Assembly (NCBI GenBank): GCA_027475525.1
Contig: JAMWFC010000060.1
Location: 930,001-994,000 of the forward strand
DNA length: 64,000 nucleotides
Reading direction: 5' to 3'
DNA from: Macrolepiota albuminosa
Lineage: Eukaryota; Basidiomycota; Agaricomycetes; Agaricales; Agaricaceae
The notes beneath the pieces were generated by a model. The model was given only the letters and a program-made list of their open reading frames with translations. It searched no databases and had not been told where the DNA came from. Shown in pieces: positions 36,716-48,533 of the stretch (position 1 is its first letter; every line of letters starts with the position of its first letter). A program made the translations under genes and the position numbers.

Positions 36716-36897
36716 GATCTCCCTAAGGTAGATCCAAGACAGCTCCTTAGCCGTCAGCGTAGTTTGCACCGGTATGAGGTGCACCATGCTCATCATGCGG
36801 CATATAACTACCCAGAGGTAATCAAACCCTCTGGACTCAGGAAAGGGACCTACGAAGTCCATTCCGATCGAATCCCAAGGTTTCACCAGCACGGGTA

Positions 36898-37227
36898 TGT
36901 AAGAGATATTACTGTCTTAGTCACACAAGACACAGAATCTGCCAAATCAGTAGATTTCTCTGTACGTAGTGTAAGTAAAAAAGTATCTACCCAAATATCA
37001 CACAAGACACAGAATCTGCCAAATCAGTAGATTTCTCTGTACGTAGTGTAAGTAAAAAAGTATCTACCCAAATAAGAGTAAATACATCGTAATTTAAAGG
37101 TAAATTAATTAGAGAAATAATTACTACTGTAATTATGTCCTCTAATACAACATACTTCCCACACCTCTCAGGGTGCGGTTGTGGAGAAATACTGAATTAG
37201 GGACCTCGATGAGGTCCCCCTGTTACA
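36898..37227 (-). repeat. Element G2, 3' LTR
   Basis: TGTAAGAGAT to CCCTGTTACA on the plus strand. Followed by CGCCCCCCTTT, the polypurine tract read on the minus strand. Confidence 0.92.
36921..37074. repeat. 77-bp tandem duplication in G2 3' LTR
   Basis: Unit starts TCACACAAGACACAG. The other G2 LTR has it once, and the LTR lengths differ by exactly 77. Confidence 0.92.
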
Positions 37228-37284
37228 CGCCCCCCTTTCAGACCGTTGTATGGTCTGCAACACTCAGCTCTGTGACCCATGACA

Positions 37285-40173
37285 TCAGTCCATGGTGGGT
37301 GCAATAGGTGATGCAATTGGCTCCAGCGGGCTTGACGGGTAGTCCTCCAGCTGGGGGGACTGCATGTGCTCATTGACTGACGGCAGCCTCGAGGGCGGCG
37401 CCAGAGCCGGTGGACGAACCGGCGTGTCGGGCTCCTGTGATGGGCCAGCACCTGCGGTTGGACAACTCATGGGCAGGGGCCCATGGTGCTCCTGCCTCTT
37501 CCATAGATGATGCATGTTGGGGTCTGACCCAATGTAATAGTGCAATCCGTGGTTGGCATAAAACCGGCACTGCTCATCCTCCTCCTTTGCCAATAATACC
37601 CGAAGGCGGTAAACGTCCTCGGTGGTTGGTGTTCTCCAACCATCCCAATCTGGCATAGCGACCGGTGCCCCATAACGATGCATTCGAACATGACACTCAT
37701 TATCCACATGAACATAGCATGGCATGGCCAGAGTAGGCTGGAAAAATTGGTGTTTGAGGAACACCACTCCATACATATACGCATGGTCAGCCCACTCCAC
37801 AGGGATGCGGTTGTGAAGCATCACCCAGATCACGTCGTCTTCTGTAATGGTGCTCGCTGCCTCATCTGGGAAGATGGGCGTCATGATGGACACGATGTTC
37901 CATGGAGCTGGAACAAACGGATCGTTGGGATGGGCCGTATTAAAGTCTTGTACCGCCTTGCGGTACAATCCCGGCTTGGCCAACACTAATGCCATTTGCC
38001 GGGCAAATGACGAATGAGCCTTGCCCTGGGGGGACAAGGACCTAATCAGGGCATGGCCAAAGATGGTCCTCCAGTGCATACGGTATGCAGTGTCAAATGT
38101 GATCCCAGGGATGGCATTAGGCATGCCTGGTCGCCCGAAGTACAGTGCATTCTGGGCCCATTTCTCCAGGTCCAGCGTCTTCTCAATCTGCTCAAAGCTG
38201 ACGCCTGCGAGCGTTGTGTTTCAATGGCTCCCCCACTCCTTTGTGCGCACTATCCCATCTGGGACAGGTAGGGCCATCATCCTCATCACTGCCGATCGCG
38301 CCTCAAATGGGGGGTCCACCTGGCTGTAATTGCTATGGCTCAAGACCAGCTTCATGGTCTTGTCGCGTGTGCTGACATCGCAGGCATCGCTCACACGGCG
38401 GAACTCTCGAAACAATTGATAGCCGGCGATCCTGTCGTTGGCTGGCGCATACCGGTTACGAATTAGTTCCACAAGTTTGCGTAATTGGAGGGGATTCATG
38501 GGGAACCCTCTAGGCACGACCTTACTGAGGGTTCCCTTTGCGCCACCATACCCACTCACATGGCTTGACTCGTGGATGTAGGCCTGTTGAGCCTCCGGTC
38601 CCACATATACGGTATTATTCGCGGACGAATAATAAAAGTGTCGGTCCAACCCTCCATTGAAGAACAAGTTAAGGCGTTCCACTGTGTGGTCCGCAAAGAC
38701 TCAAACACCGAGGCTCAGGGGGATAATCTCCGTAGCTTCCTCGGCTCATCTCTGCTTGTTCTGCTCAAACTCAGCCTGTTTGTTCTTCCTCCGCTTGTTC
38801 TTCTTCATATTGCGAGCGACCCTCACTCCCTGCTCGTGCTTCGACTCCTCCTTGTCAGGAGTAGCCTCATTCGAACTGATATAGTTTGCATCCTCATCTT
38901 CACTATCCCTGTGGGGATAGGCTGCCTTCGCTTCCCCTGCAACAACCATTGGTGCACCTGAAGGCACCACATTCTCTGCCTCGTTCTCCGTTTGAGGGTT
39001 GGCGTCCAGCCACTTCTCCGGGTAGCTTTCCGATAGCGGTTCATACTCTACTGGGGGCTGAAACCTCAACACTCCTCCCAGCGCTCCCTGTGGCACGTCT
39101 GCTGCAAACGTCACCATTTGCACCAAAAATTCATCCACCTGCTTCGCTGCTCTCTCTTTCCTCTTCGGCGCTTGCGTCGAAGATATTGCACTCCTCACCG
39201 ACCCCTGTCTGGACAACTCCGACGACGTTGACAGCCCACTCTCTCTCTCTATCCGCTGCTCCAACGGCAGTACCCCCGTTACTCGACCTTCACGAGGTCG
39301 AGCGCTATCCTCCGCCTGCGGTCAATCTGCCCAGGTTCTCTTCGGTTCTGACTCCAGGGCAGATTCGGGTGTGGCCGCCCAACGTTTCAGCGCCTTGTTA
39401 AAGGTCGCAATAGTGTTATGCTGCCGCTCTTGCAACAGCGCTATCTCGTCTAACAATCCAGTGACCACTACTTGGGCCACTGTATCTCGAAGGAACTCAG
39501 TCTCAGGTGGCACGTGGTGACCTGCCTGTAACAAGCGTCTCCACAATGCCTCTGCGTATGGCTCATCACGCCACTGGTCCCTTTCTGTCATCCGTTCCTT
39601 CCCTTTTCCTTTGTCCTGAGTTGTCTCCCGCTTGGGAGACCGCTGCTTTGTCTCTTGACGCGACCCTTCCTGTAGGCCTCGTCTGCTCGACCTCTCCCGG
39701 GGGGATCCCCGAGGTACCTCTCTCTCGTATTGCACCTTACGTCGACCTTCTATCGGAGGCGAACTTTCTTTTCTCGGTCTACTTGCTCTCGCTTCCCCAT
39801 CAACCTCCATAGGCTGATGACTTCCTCCACTCTGTGCCTGGCCTTGTGCCATTCCTCCCATTTGCTGCCAGGGCTGCAACGGCGGCATCATCGTTCCCTG
39901 GGGCATCATCATTCCCCAGTTCGATCCTGCCCCCGCCGCCTGCTGACCCATTGGTACTGGCATCGGCATAAAGAACATGGGCATCTGCCCCTGCCCGTAC
40001 CCCTGCTGCGCCTGAGGGTACGCAAAAAAACTCCCCATACCCCCTTGCTGCTGTGGCATTTGCTGCTGTTCTCTCACTTCTCCCCCACCACCAGAGCTCT
40101 GTGAGCTCTGGTTATCTCTCGAATAGCGTTGGTCCTGGTGCGACAAAGACATGGAGGTGAGGTGTACAAACAA
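37285..40173 (-). CDS. Element G2 ORF3, unknown function
   Basis: About 963 codons in one frame, starting shortly after integrase ends. TGA stops lie at 39322, 38746, near 38702 and 38221, with homologous text on both sides; several fit CGA to TGA change. The N-terminus is rich in Gln, Met, Pro and Gly (MPMFFMPMPVPMGQQ), followed by Arg/Glu/Ser-rich charged text and a helix (LWRRLLQAGHHVPPETEF, LLDEIALLQERQHNTI) matching G1. A Lys/Arg-rich stretch (NMKKNKRRKNKQAEF) could be a nuclear signal. The C-terminal domain has FYYSSANNTVYVGPEA, VPRGFPMNPLQLRKL, GRPGMPNAIPG, RMHWRTIFGHAL and IPVEWADHAYMYGV, all with G1 counterparts. Confidence 0.8.
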
Positions 40174-40261
40174 TCCAATGACAAGACAAAAATTCCAAGT
40201 CAGCCGTACACCGCCTTTGCTTACATCATCACTTCCCCTTTCGGCCGACGATCCACCACAT

Positions 40262-41917
40262 TCACATGGCTCCCTGAGCCCTGTCCTTCCTTGGCAACTG
40301 TGCAGGGCGCTTCACGCCATGCAACTCCAAATACCGATCTAAGGCGGCCAACTTGGCATACTCCTGATGCGGCTCCCATGTCGTATCACCCAAGCTCCAC
40401 CGTACCTCATACTCCAGACCCCCAGCCTCATTCCACCGATGGCCTACTAGGTCCTTGACAAACCACTCCTGATCATCCTTTGCCCCGAAGTCATAAGCTT
40501 CTGGGACCACCTGTCCAGGGAACAATGCATCATTATTCGGCCTGAAGGGTCGAAGCAGTGATACATGGAACTTCGGTACAATACGTCGTGCCTGCAGCGC
40601 CGTAGGCAACTCCAGTACATAGTTTGACGTCTTTGGCTCGGCCTGTATGATTTTATACGGACCAATATACTTCGGGCATAGCTTGCTCGCCCTGCCCTTG
40701 GGTAGGTTCAAATTTTGCGTTGATAGATATACCAGCGCCCCTATGGCCAGCAATGGCTCCTCCGCTCGCCTCCTATTCGCATATTTCGATTGAAACACGC
40801 GTGCTTCAATGATCGCATCATGCGCGTTTGCTAAATTCTCCAGGGCAGTCCACGCAAAGTCTTTAACTCCCTTATGCACCGCTGCATCGGTGCGCAACTC
40901 CTGAAGCATGGAGGGCAAGAACCCCCCATTCAACTTGAACGGGGCATACCCTGTTGTCTCCGACACACTAGCGTTTATCGCAAACTCTGTCAGGGGTACT
41001 CGGTCTACCCAGTCCCGCTGGTCTGGGTGCACTACCATGCGCAATATCTGTGCCACGTTACGGTTTGCTCGCTCCGTCTGTCCATCCGTCTGTGGATGGA
41101 ACGAGGTTGACATCAGCAGCTTTGCGCCCATCATCGCGTGAAGCTCTCGCCACCACTTTGACGTGAACTTTGAATCCCGATCGCTGACGATTGAGCTCGG
41201 CAGCCCGTGCAACCGCACGATTTCCTTCAAGTAAATCCATGAGAGCTCCGAGGCCTTCATTGTGGTGCACACCGGTATCAAGTGTACCATACTCGTCATC
41301 CTGCATATCACTACCCACAAGTAGTTGAACCCCTTGGACTCGGGAAACGGGCCAACAAAGTCCATCCCAATGGAGTCCCACGGCTTCGTGGGCACAGGTA
41401 GCGAGTGCAACTTGCCAGCCGGTTTACGGTTGGCCCCTTTCGCTCGTTGGCACAACTCGCAAGTTGTGCAAAACGCAAGTACATCAGCATGCATCTTCAA
41501 CCACCAATACCAATGCCGCACATATTCTAGCGTTTTCTGTGACCCAAAATGCCCAACCACCCCATGTGCCTGATTGATCACCTCTGTGATCAATGCATGC
41601 TGCCGGGGCAACCACAGAACCTGCTGGCCACTAGCGCTAGCAGTATAGATCAGCTCCTGACGCACTGAAAAACTAGGGTGATCCTCGGGCCATGTCAGCA
41701 CCTCTGTACACAGCCTATCCTCTGAATACGCCAGTATCACTGCCTTTCGAAATTCAGATCGATGGTAGTCCCGAGAGGCAGACTTCATCTGTAGTGCGTC
41801 TGCCAGCCGCATATCCCCGTCGCCTGCATCCGCAGTGCGTCCACTAGAGCCTACCTCGGCCCCAGCGCCTGCGACCTTGAGACGTTCTGCCTCGCTATCG
41901 CGTGCCTCCTGCCGCTC
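40262..41917 (-). CDS. pol: Element G2 integrase with chromodomain
   Basis: 516 open codons (41812-40262). HHCC zinc finger: HALITEVINQAHGVVGHFG region, then CTTCELC. Catalytic Asp in SIGMDFVGPFPES, Asp in SIVSDRDSKFTSKWW, Glu in TDGQTERANRNVAQ. The GPY/F module is KLCPKYIGPYKIIQAEP, and the tail DQEWFVKDLVGHRW with EVRWSLGDTTWEPH is a chromodomain. It inserts element cDNA in the nucleus. The frame is continuous with RNase H upstream apart from TGA at 41918, so both were one pol polyprotein. Confidence 0.9.
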   Translation of the reverse strand, partial: ERQEARDSEAERLKVAGAGAEVGSSGRTADAGDGDMRLADALQMKSASRDYHRSEFRKAVILAYSEDRLCTEVLTWPEDHPSFSVRQELIYTASASGQQVLWLPRQHALITEVINQAHGVVGHFGSQKTLEYVRHWYWWLKMHADVLAFCTTCELCQRAKGANRKPAGKLHSLPVPTKPWDSIGMDFVGPFPESKGFNYLWVVICRMTSMVHLIPVCTTMKASELSWIYLKEIVRLHGLPSSIVSDRDSKFTSKWWRELHAMMGAKLLMSTSFHPQTDGQTERANRNVAQILRMVVHPDQRDWVDRVPLTEFAINASVSETTGYAPFKLNGGFLPSMLQELRTDAAVHKGVKDFAWTALENLANAHDAIIEARVFQSKYANRRRAEEPLLAIGALVYLSTQNLNLPKGRASKLCPKYIGPYKIIQAEPKTSNYVLELPTALQARRIVPKFHVSLLRPFRPNNDALFPGQVVPEAYDFGAKDDQEWFVKDLVGHRWNEAGGLEYEVRWSLGDTTWEPHQEYAKLAALDRYLELHGVKRPAQLPRKDRAQGAM

Positions 41918-43271
41918 TCACAACCGCTTACTTCGCCGATGCTCTCGAACCTGCATGGCTCGAATGTCCACCACATGGTCCTTAATCTCCCGATACTGTT
42001 GATAAGGGATGTCGTCCCCTTCTGGGTCAATACGTATATCCGCATTGACATAGTGATGAGCTTCATGGGCTTCATCTAGTCGGTCACTCTCAAAGTAGCG
42101 CGACAAACAGTCCGCTACCTTGTTAAGCTCCCCTTTGACATATGTTATGTCAAACTTGTACCGCGACATGTAATCAATCCATCGCCGCTGACGCGGAGAT
42201 AAGTTCGCCTGGGTTTTGAAGAACTCAAGCGCTTTGTGGTCGGTTATGATATGAATATCATACCCCATCAGCTTGTCCTCCCATTTCAGGAGGGCCTCTA
42301 ATATAGCCAATGTCTCCAACTCATGCACAGCATAATTCTGCTGCGCATTCGTGAACTTCTTCGACATAAACCCGGCCGGGCGGCAAGTTTGCCAGGACTG
42401 TCCCTGTCCATACATTGCTCCCACTCCCGTCTTCGATGCATCACAAATGAGCCATATTGGTTCATTTTGTCGCGGATCAATGGGACGTATGATCGGCATG
42501 CGATCACATATTCGTTTAATCATGTCCAAGCAGCGTTGGTGCAGTGGCCGCCATACAAATGGCGCCCCGTTTTGTGTGATGGCCATCAGCGGCCCCGTGT
42601 ATGTTGTGACATCCAGCAGAAATGTCGATACGTAGTTTACCAGCCCAACAAACCGCTGCACATTGTTGTAGTTTCATGGCGTCCGCCAGTCACGAATCCG
42701 ATCCAATTTATCCTGGTCAGGATGAATATCTTCATTGTCAATAACATGTCCCAGGCAGTCTACCCGGTCCGCATACAACTCGCACTTCTTCCACTTCAAG
42801 TACAATAGGTTCGAACGTAAGCGCTCGAACACAACACGGAGATGCTTCTTGTGCTCCTCAATGGAATCCGAGTAAATGAAGATGTCATCAAGATATACGT
42901 GCATGAATCGTCCGATGACATCATGAAAAATCAATGTCATCAACCTCTGAAAGGTTGCTGGGGCATTACAGTCACCTATCTGCATTATGTTGCTGACATA
43001 GGTGCCAGTAATTGATGAAAACACGGTCTTCCCGACATCACTCTCCCGTATTTGAACTTGTTTGTATGCGTCCGTCAGATCGATTTTTGACCTGACTTTT
43101 GCCCGAGCCACATCTTCACGAATCACTTCCTGATCAGGAAGCGGGGTCACATCCTTAATGGTGTTATCGTTGCACTGGCATGCGTCCAGTGCCGTGCGTA
43201 ACGTCCCATCCTTCTTCAGAATGCACAGCAATGGCGCGGCCTGCGACGCAGGTCTTGCCTCCCACCACCAG
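41918..43271 (-). CDS. pol: Element G2 RT (3' part) and RNase H
   Basis: RT text SQAAPLLCILKKDGTLRTALD, KSKIDLTDAYKQV-like, and catalytic YLDDIFIYSDS lie at 43250-42850; then DCLGHVI and the connection TGPLMAITQNGAPFVWRP. RNase H: LICDASKTGVGAM, HELETLAILEALL, ITDHKALEFF, KGELNKVADCLSRY. TGA at 42674 falls in WRTP*NYNN where G1 has WQTPRNYN (arginine). The RT N-terminus is on the far side of the L solo LTR at 44197-44487. Confidence 0.9.
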
Positions 43272-44196
43272 TGATACAACGCTGTACCAGCAGTCAGGGA
43301 CACAACATGCACCAGAAGTCAAAATAAACATTTAATCATAAGGCTGAAAACTGTAAGCCTCCTGGTAGCAGTCTCAACAAATTATATCTCCAAAAACACC
43401 CCAATAAATACACAGACAGTACAGAACAAAGGGCAGGGACCAGCTCAAGCTATCCACTCAACAATAGTCCAACCACTGTAATGGGGAGGGGAAGCATGGG
43501 AGCTGGCAGAAGTGACGAAATGGGATCAATTTGTGATGATCTAGATCAAGATCAGATCTGACAATGCCCGATTTGACATGACTGAAAGGGGAAAGGAAAA
43601 GAAGCATGGAGGGATGTCAAAAGAAGCATGGAATGCAGGGAAGCGCTAAAAGGGGAAAGAAGGATCTATGAATGGGATCGTGCTAAATGGAGCTGAAGCA
43701 AATGGGGAAGTGGCAATCAGAGACATCCGGAGGAATGGTGGAACAAGAAGTTGAATGGTGGAACTGGTGGCACCAAAACATGCCTCCCAAAAGGGAAATT
43801 GGACTATCAAATATGTGGAACAAGAAGTTGAATGGTGGAACTGGTGGCACCAAAACATGCCTCCCAAAAGGGAAATTGGACTATCAAATATGTTTTGGAG
43901 GCTGGGGAGTTGACAACAAAAGAGTCATGTGTAGATAGTGGTCTGTGCACCAGAAAAACAGTATAAATAGCCCAAGTTTAGTAGAGAATAGACAGGCAAT
44001 TGATAGGCAAAGGCTCGGTGGTTCCCAGGGAGTGAATCACTTAGGCTGGAGTTTGTTGAGAACCCTCTGCTTTCAGGAAGATTATTGAAAGCCTTCAAAT
44101 ATATCAATTTCATCATCAAGTCAGTGTGCACTGCAAGTAACCTTCTACACCATCAAGCCCCAGAACTATCAGTACTACTTGCAACCAAGTACTACA
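43272..44196 (-). mobile_element. Solo LTR, family L, copy C, inside G2 RT
   Basis: Reverse-orientation copy of 5808-6714, full length (ends TGATACAACGCTGTACC and CCAAGTACTACA on the plus strand). It splits G2 RT. Flanks ACCAG (43267-43271) and ACCGG (44196-44200, sharing one base with the LTR end) may be the target duplication with one CpG transition. One LTR alone remains, so the element was lost by LTR recombination. Confidence 0.75.
43738..43891. repeat. 77-bp tandem duplication in LTR L-C
   Basis: Offset 77, unit starts GTGGAACAAGAAGTTG. The same place in copy L-B has the unit once. Confidence 0.9.
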
Positions 44197-44736
44197 CCGG
44201 GCCCGGAGGTAACGGTTCGTTTTATCCCACAGCTGCTGCTGTAGGGCCATGGGGCAATGTGGTAGATGGTACTTGTACTGTTTTGTATCATCGACTAGGT
44301 TAATTTCATGGTTCACCTCACGCCACGGTGGCAGCTCCTCCTTAGTGCCATTGACCATATCCGCAAACTCCTCCTGCCACTGTCGGCGGAGCTCCGGAAT
44401 ATCATCTCGGGACAACTCAGTTGCCCTGACCTTGCCTTTGTCCTTGGCTCGTGGCGGCTTGTTTAGCCTCTTCCCACTACTGCCCACTACCTGGGTAGTA
44501 GCATATTTCTCCTGAAGTGCTCACAACCTCTTCTCACTGTCGTCTGGCACCTGTAGACGATGCGGTCTCTCCTTCCTGACTCATCGCGCCGAAATCGATG
44601 CCCCGTCCACCTGGATCTCCTCCGGAAAGGATATCTCGTTATCCCTCGCCTGTCGATAGACCTCGGTCTGCCGAATCCACGGTCGACCTTCCCAGGCACA
44701 CATGGATGCCACCAGCTCGTTCCATTCTCTAGGCAT
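44197..44736 (-). pseudogene. pol: Element G2 RT, N-terminal part
   Basis: Begins with ATG directly after TGA (44737-44739, sequence TGAATGCC): MPREWNELVA, then stop-broken text to VRATELSRDDIPELRRQW and EEFADMVNGTKEELPPW, VNHEINLVDDTKQYKYHLP, which matches G1 closely. It ends at RYLRAR where the solo LTR sits. Confidence 0.75.
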
Positions 44737-45903
44737 TCACGGATCGAACGCCCAATCGAACGCTGGTGGAGGTACCGGCCGGTCCCATAAGGATCGGTGC
44801 GACTGTTCGCTACACGCTACATCATCCTCCCAGTCCCCATTCCATGGGTCCATCAGAGGTTCCTCACAAACTAGCTCTTCAACCTTCACCTTCGACGATG
44901 TAGGTTGGCATTCCCTTCTGACAGACCGCTTCTGCGGCCGTGTTGGCCGAGTGCAATGCACATCCTGACCACCCACCGCACCTGCGGTGAGTTCCTCCCT
45001 TTGCACACTCTCATACTTAGCCCATTCTTCCGTGGACATCAGGATCGCTCCACACTCCTCGGGTAAGCCTCTGATAGGGTTTACTTCCTCTGGCTCATCC
45101 TCCACAGTAGCCGGTAGCGCCCCTGAGCATAGTCAATTGGTGCCCACTGCTTGCTTCCTCTCCGTTGCGCGTTGGCGACGAACTCTCTCTCCAGCTTCCT
45201 CCACTGCAACCCGCACTGCCGGGATTTCGGTGCCAGCTACAATGACTTTGTTATTGCAGAAGTCAAGTACCACCTGGTGCTTGCGCATGTACGGCGTCCC
45301 TACAATCATGTCGTACCGCTTGAAGTTCGCCACGTCCACGTATTCAACACTTGTTGACCCCAGGACGGATAGCTCGAGGTTTGCTCCAAACTGTACTGCA
45401 GCGCGACTGCCTACAGTACCAAGCTGCAGAGTTATGGGCCGCTCCAACTGATGCACCGCCAAGTCATGGACCTGACAGAACTGGGGTGTTACTCCTGTAG
45501 TTGTACTTCCCGAATCCCACAACGTCCATGCTTCGTGACCTCCCACCTTGACGTAGGTAGCCAAACATTCCTTATCCTCATGTCGCAGTTGCGGCCGGGT
45601 CAACTTGCGTGCTGCCTTCCTAAGTTTCACTTTGTGAACCTTCACTCGACCCGCGCCCAACTGCATGCTTTCCTCATCCTCAGGAAAGTCTGTTAACGCC
45701 ATCAAGAAATCTTGTTCTGCAGAACTAGCATAGAGCTCCGAGTCGTACACATCCACTTCCACATACTCATCCCCATTGATCATCACTGTCTCTACCTCGT
45801 CATCAGCTGGACCCTCATCGCCAGACTGGGAGCTCTCATCCTCCTCCTCCACGTCCGGCTCCTCATCTGCGTCATTCGCAGACTCCTCTGCTTCAGTGTG
45901 CAC
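44737..45903 (-). CDS. pro: Element G2 protease and linker
   Basis: An acidic start (EEPDVEEEDESSQSGDE) is followed by a retropepsin: catalytic WTLWDSGSTTTGVTPQF near 45500, then QLGTVGSRAAVQFG, and MIVGTPYMRKHQVVLDF as the C-terminal signature. The linker 45105-44737 contains CTRPTRPQKR and ends FDWAFDP before the TGAATG junction. The frame is the same as gag (TGA at 45919) and the linker (TGA at 45133). It processes Gag-Pol; the catalytic DSG is intact. Confidence 0.85.
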
Positions 45904-45918
45904 GGTGCGTACATATGC

Positions 45919-48236
45919 TCATGGTTTACCCGCTATTTGCCCCCTTCTAGAGCAAGTGCTCACGAAATGTCCTTTCTCACCGCACGCATAGCATGTTACT
46001 ATGCGTTTTTCACCCATCCCACCTGGGCCTGTTCCCCGCTCTTTACGCAGATCACGATTGGCCTCAGGTTTTGGCGGATTGTGACCACGCTCTTCAGCCA
46101 CAAGTTTTGGCTCAATCAGCTTAGGTCGATGAGGCCTCGACAATGTTCGTCTCAATACGAATCTAGGGTTTTGGTTACGTTCCATGTCCGCTTTCCTGAC
46201 CAGGAAAGTGCCGATCATTTGTGACTGGCGTGCCTCCGTCGGCCCCGCAGCTTTTACTCGCGAGCTATGCAGATCAAAGTGGCGTGCCGTCTTCAATGCC
46301 TGTTTGTAACGTATGGCATGCACTACGAATTCCTCAACTTCATTTATTTCTGGAGATAATCTGTCATCCCGGATTAGCACTCGCCTCATCTCTGCGGGGA
46401 TGCCCTTAAGAAAGGTCTCGCACACTGTCCATGCGTCAGGATAAATGGCCATATTTTGAGCATGGTCAACAAGGGTATCATAGAACCCTTGTACTCCGAG
46501 GGCCTCGGTGTACACTGCAGAGTAAAACGCCTCTCGTGCATCCTGCATTGTAGATGCACTTACAAATCGATTGTACAGTTCAAGGATCACATCCTTGAAC
46601 GTCCACTGCTGCCTCGCCCGATTATAGTGAAGGACATGATGCCGAAACCACCTCTTTGCCGGACCTTCCAGAAATTCGGGCAACACAAATACTCGTTCCT
46701 TATCCATACAATCTCCACCGTACAGGCATGCTGCCAGATGGTAGCATACATCCATGGTCCAGTCCTCAAGTTTGCTGAACTTTGTTCCCCCCTTATAGGG
46801 CAGAATATGCTTCGGGTCAGCCTGCCGTGGCTTGATCTCTTCGGGTAATCGCAGAGCAATCCCGACTGCGTCATCGATTATGCTCACTAGTCTTCGGTGT
46901 AGGCTCTGGTGGCCTCATTCATCCCAGGTGTCTTGTTGCGTCTCTCGGCAGGGACGAACGTCGAGAAGGCCCGCACAGGCCGAGTCATCGGTCCCCTGGG
47001 GCTGCGGGATCTGTCGTCCCAAGGGCCCTGCCCTCCATTCCGTCTATCCGACTCCAACCCCCACGGCTCCTCTCTACTGCTAATATCGCTCCTGTGCTTA
47101 TTTCAACGGCTGTTCTGTGCACGTTCCACAAATTCTCGCCTCATTTCATCAATGGGTTGGGGCCCATTGAAACTGATTCCCTGATCGTCAATACAAGAGT
47201 AGCCTTGCCCCCATAAGTCCTGGATCCGCATTCTTTGGAATGCGACTCGGTCCTGAAACGTGTCGGCAAGTGGTACCCTTGCCGGCACCACTGGTTCCTC
47301 TGCTTCTCTTTTCACCTGAGGTGACAACACTTCTTCCGGTACTGTTTCCAACAGTACATGTGTAGCCGGTCTGGACGTCACCATCTCGGCCACAGACATA
47401 GCTGTAGGTCAATATCCTACGAACCTCTGCTGCCTCTGCCCAGCCACTACTCGTGTCTGGTATTGCTCCTGAGTCTCCCCCGCCTGTTGTGGAGCGAATA
47501 TATTGCTAAACGCCTCCTCAATGTGAGGGGAACTCCCTCTCCCTGCGGGAATCATAGGGATTAGCTCCGCCTCTGCTGGGGTGGACGCAGCAGACCCTCG
47601 GCGACTTTTATGGTTGAGGTAGCTTTGAGCTTCCAGGTCCAAGATCTGCATATATGCCGAGATATACTCATCTGTTCCCACCTCTGGAAGCGCATCGCCT
47701 CTAGCCTCTATCAATTGCATGTGCTTGTTCACATACAACTTCAACCTAGCCCTCGTCGACAATTTACTTATCTCTGGGAACCTGGCCCAGAGCATAGCTA
47801 TTTGAACGTCGAGGGTCACTTCATAGCGTCCATTCTCGTCTTCATCAGACATATCATCAACCACTGTGGGCTGACGTCTTCTTGTCCCCGTAGTCTGCAC
47901 CGGTACCGCTGGCCGCTGCCCTCCAGGTCGTCGACTCAATGGTGTCGATTCCGGTATATTCCTCTATGGTGTCTCATAGAGAACTTCCTCTTGTCTACCT
48001 TCCAAACTTGTCCAAGCCTCTCCTGCCGTTCCAGGAGCCCCTGCCCTAAACGGGGATGGTTTTTTTCCTTCATGTGTAGCCACACCCACGCCTGACGTCC
48101 TTAATCCCGAGAATCGTACCGGTGCCCTTTGAGGTACCTGTATAATCGGCGGTGACTCACTAGCCACCCCAACCTCCCTTCCAACTCTACGCTGGATTGG
48201 ACGTCTCTGCTCTGTCATGAGCAAACTCCCCGGCAT
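45919..48236 (-). CDS. gag: Element G2 gag
   Basis: The capsid part (46887-45919) has KFSKLEDWTMDVCYHLAACL, KRWFRHHVLHYNRARQQWTF, LGVQGFYDTLVDHAQNMA and the zinc knuckle CYACGEKGHFVSTC. An N-terminal extension (48236-47103) with basic and Pro-rich text and DIQIAMLWARFPEI-like helices continues in one frame through TAG at 47964 and TGA at 47409 and 47103; a frameshift lies between 47103 and 46887. G1 keeps only the capsid part, so the extension cannot be compared. It forms the particle and binds element RNA. Confidence 0.8.
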
Positions 48237-48533
48237 ATCTGTTTAGGCTGGGGTCAACTCGACCTCAGCCTCTTCCCAATTTGCCACCTGCTGATCTTGA
48301 GTGTGTGCTGCCACTGGTGTGGCATTCTCGTCCTTCTGCACCGGGGCGACATTGTCGTTCCGTTCTGGTGGCAGAGGTTCGTGATCCATTCCACTATCAA
48401 TCGGCTTGCGTTCGGCGCTCAAGAAGCTTGATGGTTGATGTCGCTGTCAATCGAGATTCTAGAACTAAGTTCTAGAATGTATAGTTCTTGTATGTTCGCG
48501 TACAGATTATCGTCGTTCGACAATTCAAAAAAG
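48237..48533 (-). other. Element G2 5' leader
   Basis: Between 5' LTR and gag. The first bases after the LTR (minus strand CTTTTTTGAATTGTCGAACG) lack the TGG start of a usual tRNA primer site, so the priming mode is unclear. Confidence 0.5.

Larger units (their letters stand above)
35640..36892 (-). pseudogene. pol: Element G1 integrase, C-terminal half and chromodomain
   Basis: Continues the integrase cut by G2. KPWDSIGMDFVGPFPES holds the first catalytic Asp, VSDRDSKFTSQWW the second, and TDGQTERANRSI the Glu. KLCPKWVGPYRVLDAEP is the GPY/F module; a chromodomain-like end reads EWFVKCIIGHRW and EVRWSLGDTTWEPH. Two 77-bp duplications (36227, 36562) repeat sections and break frame; without them the frame is coherent. 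TGA near 35821 is a true interruption. Confidence 0.8.

Noticed and set aside
32306..40173. ORF3 of G elements as an env gene
   Set aside because: The position fits, but there is no signal peptide, membrane helix or cysteine-rich ectodomain.
48237..48533. tRNA primer site after G2 5' LTR
   Set aside because: No TGG-start stretch in the first bases after the LTR; nothing I could match to a tRNA end.
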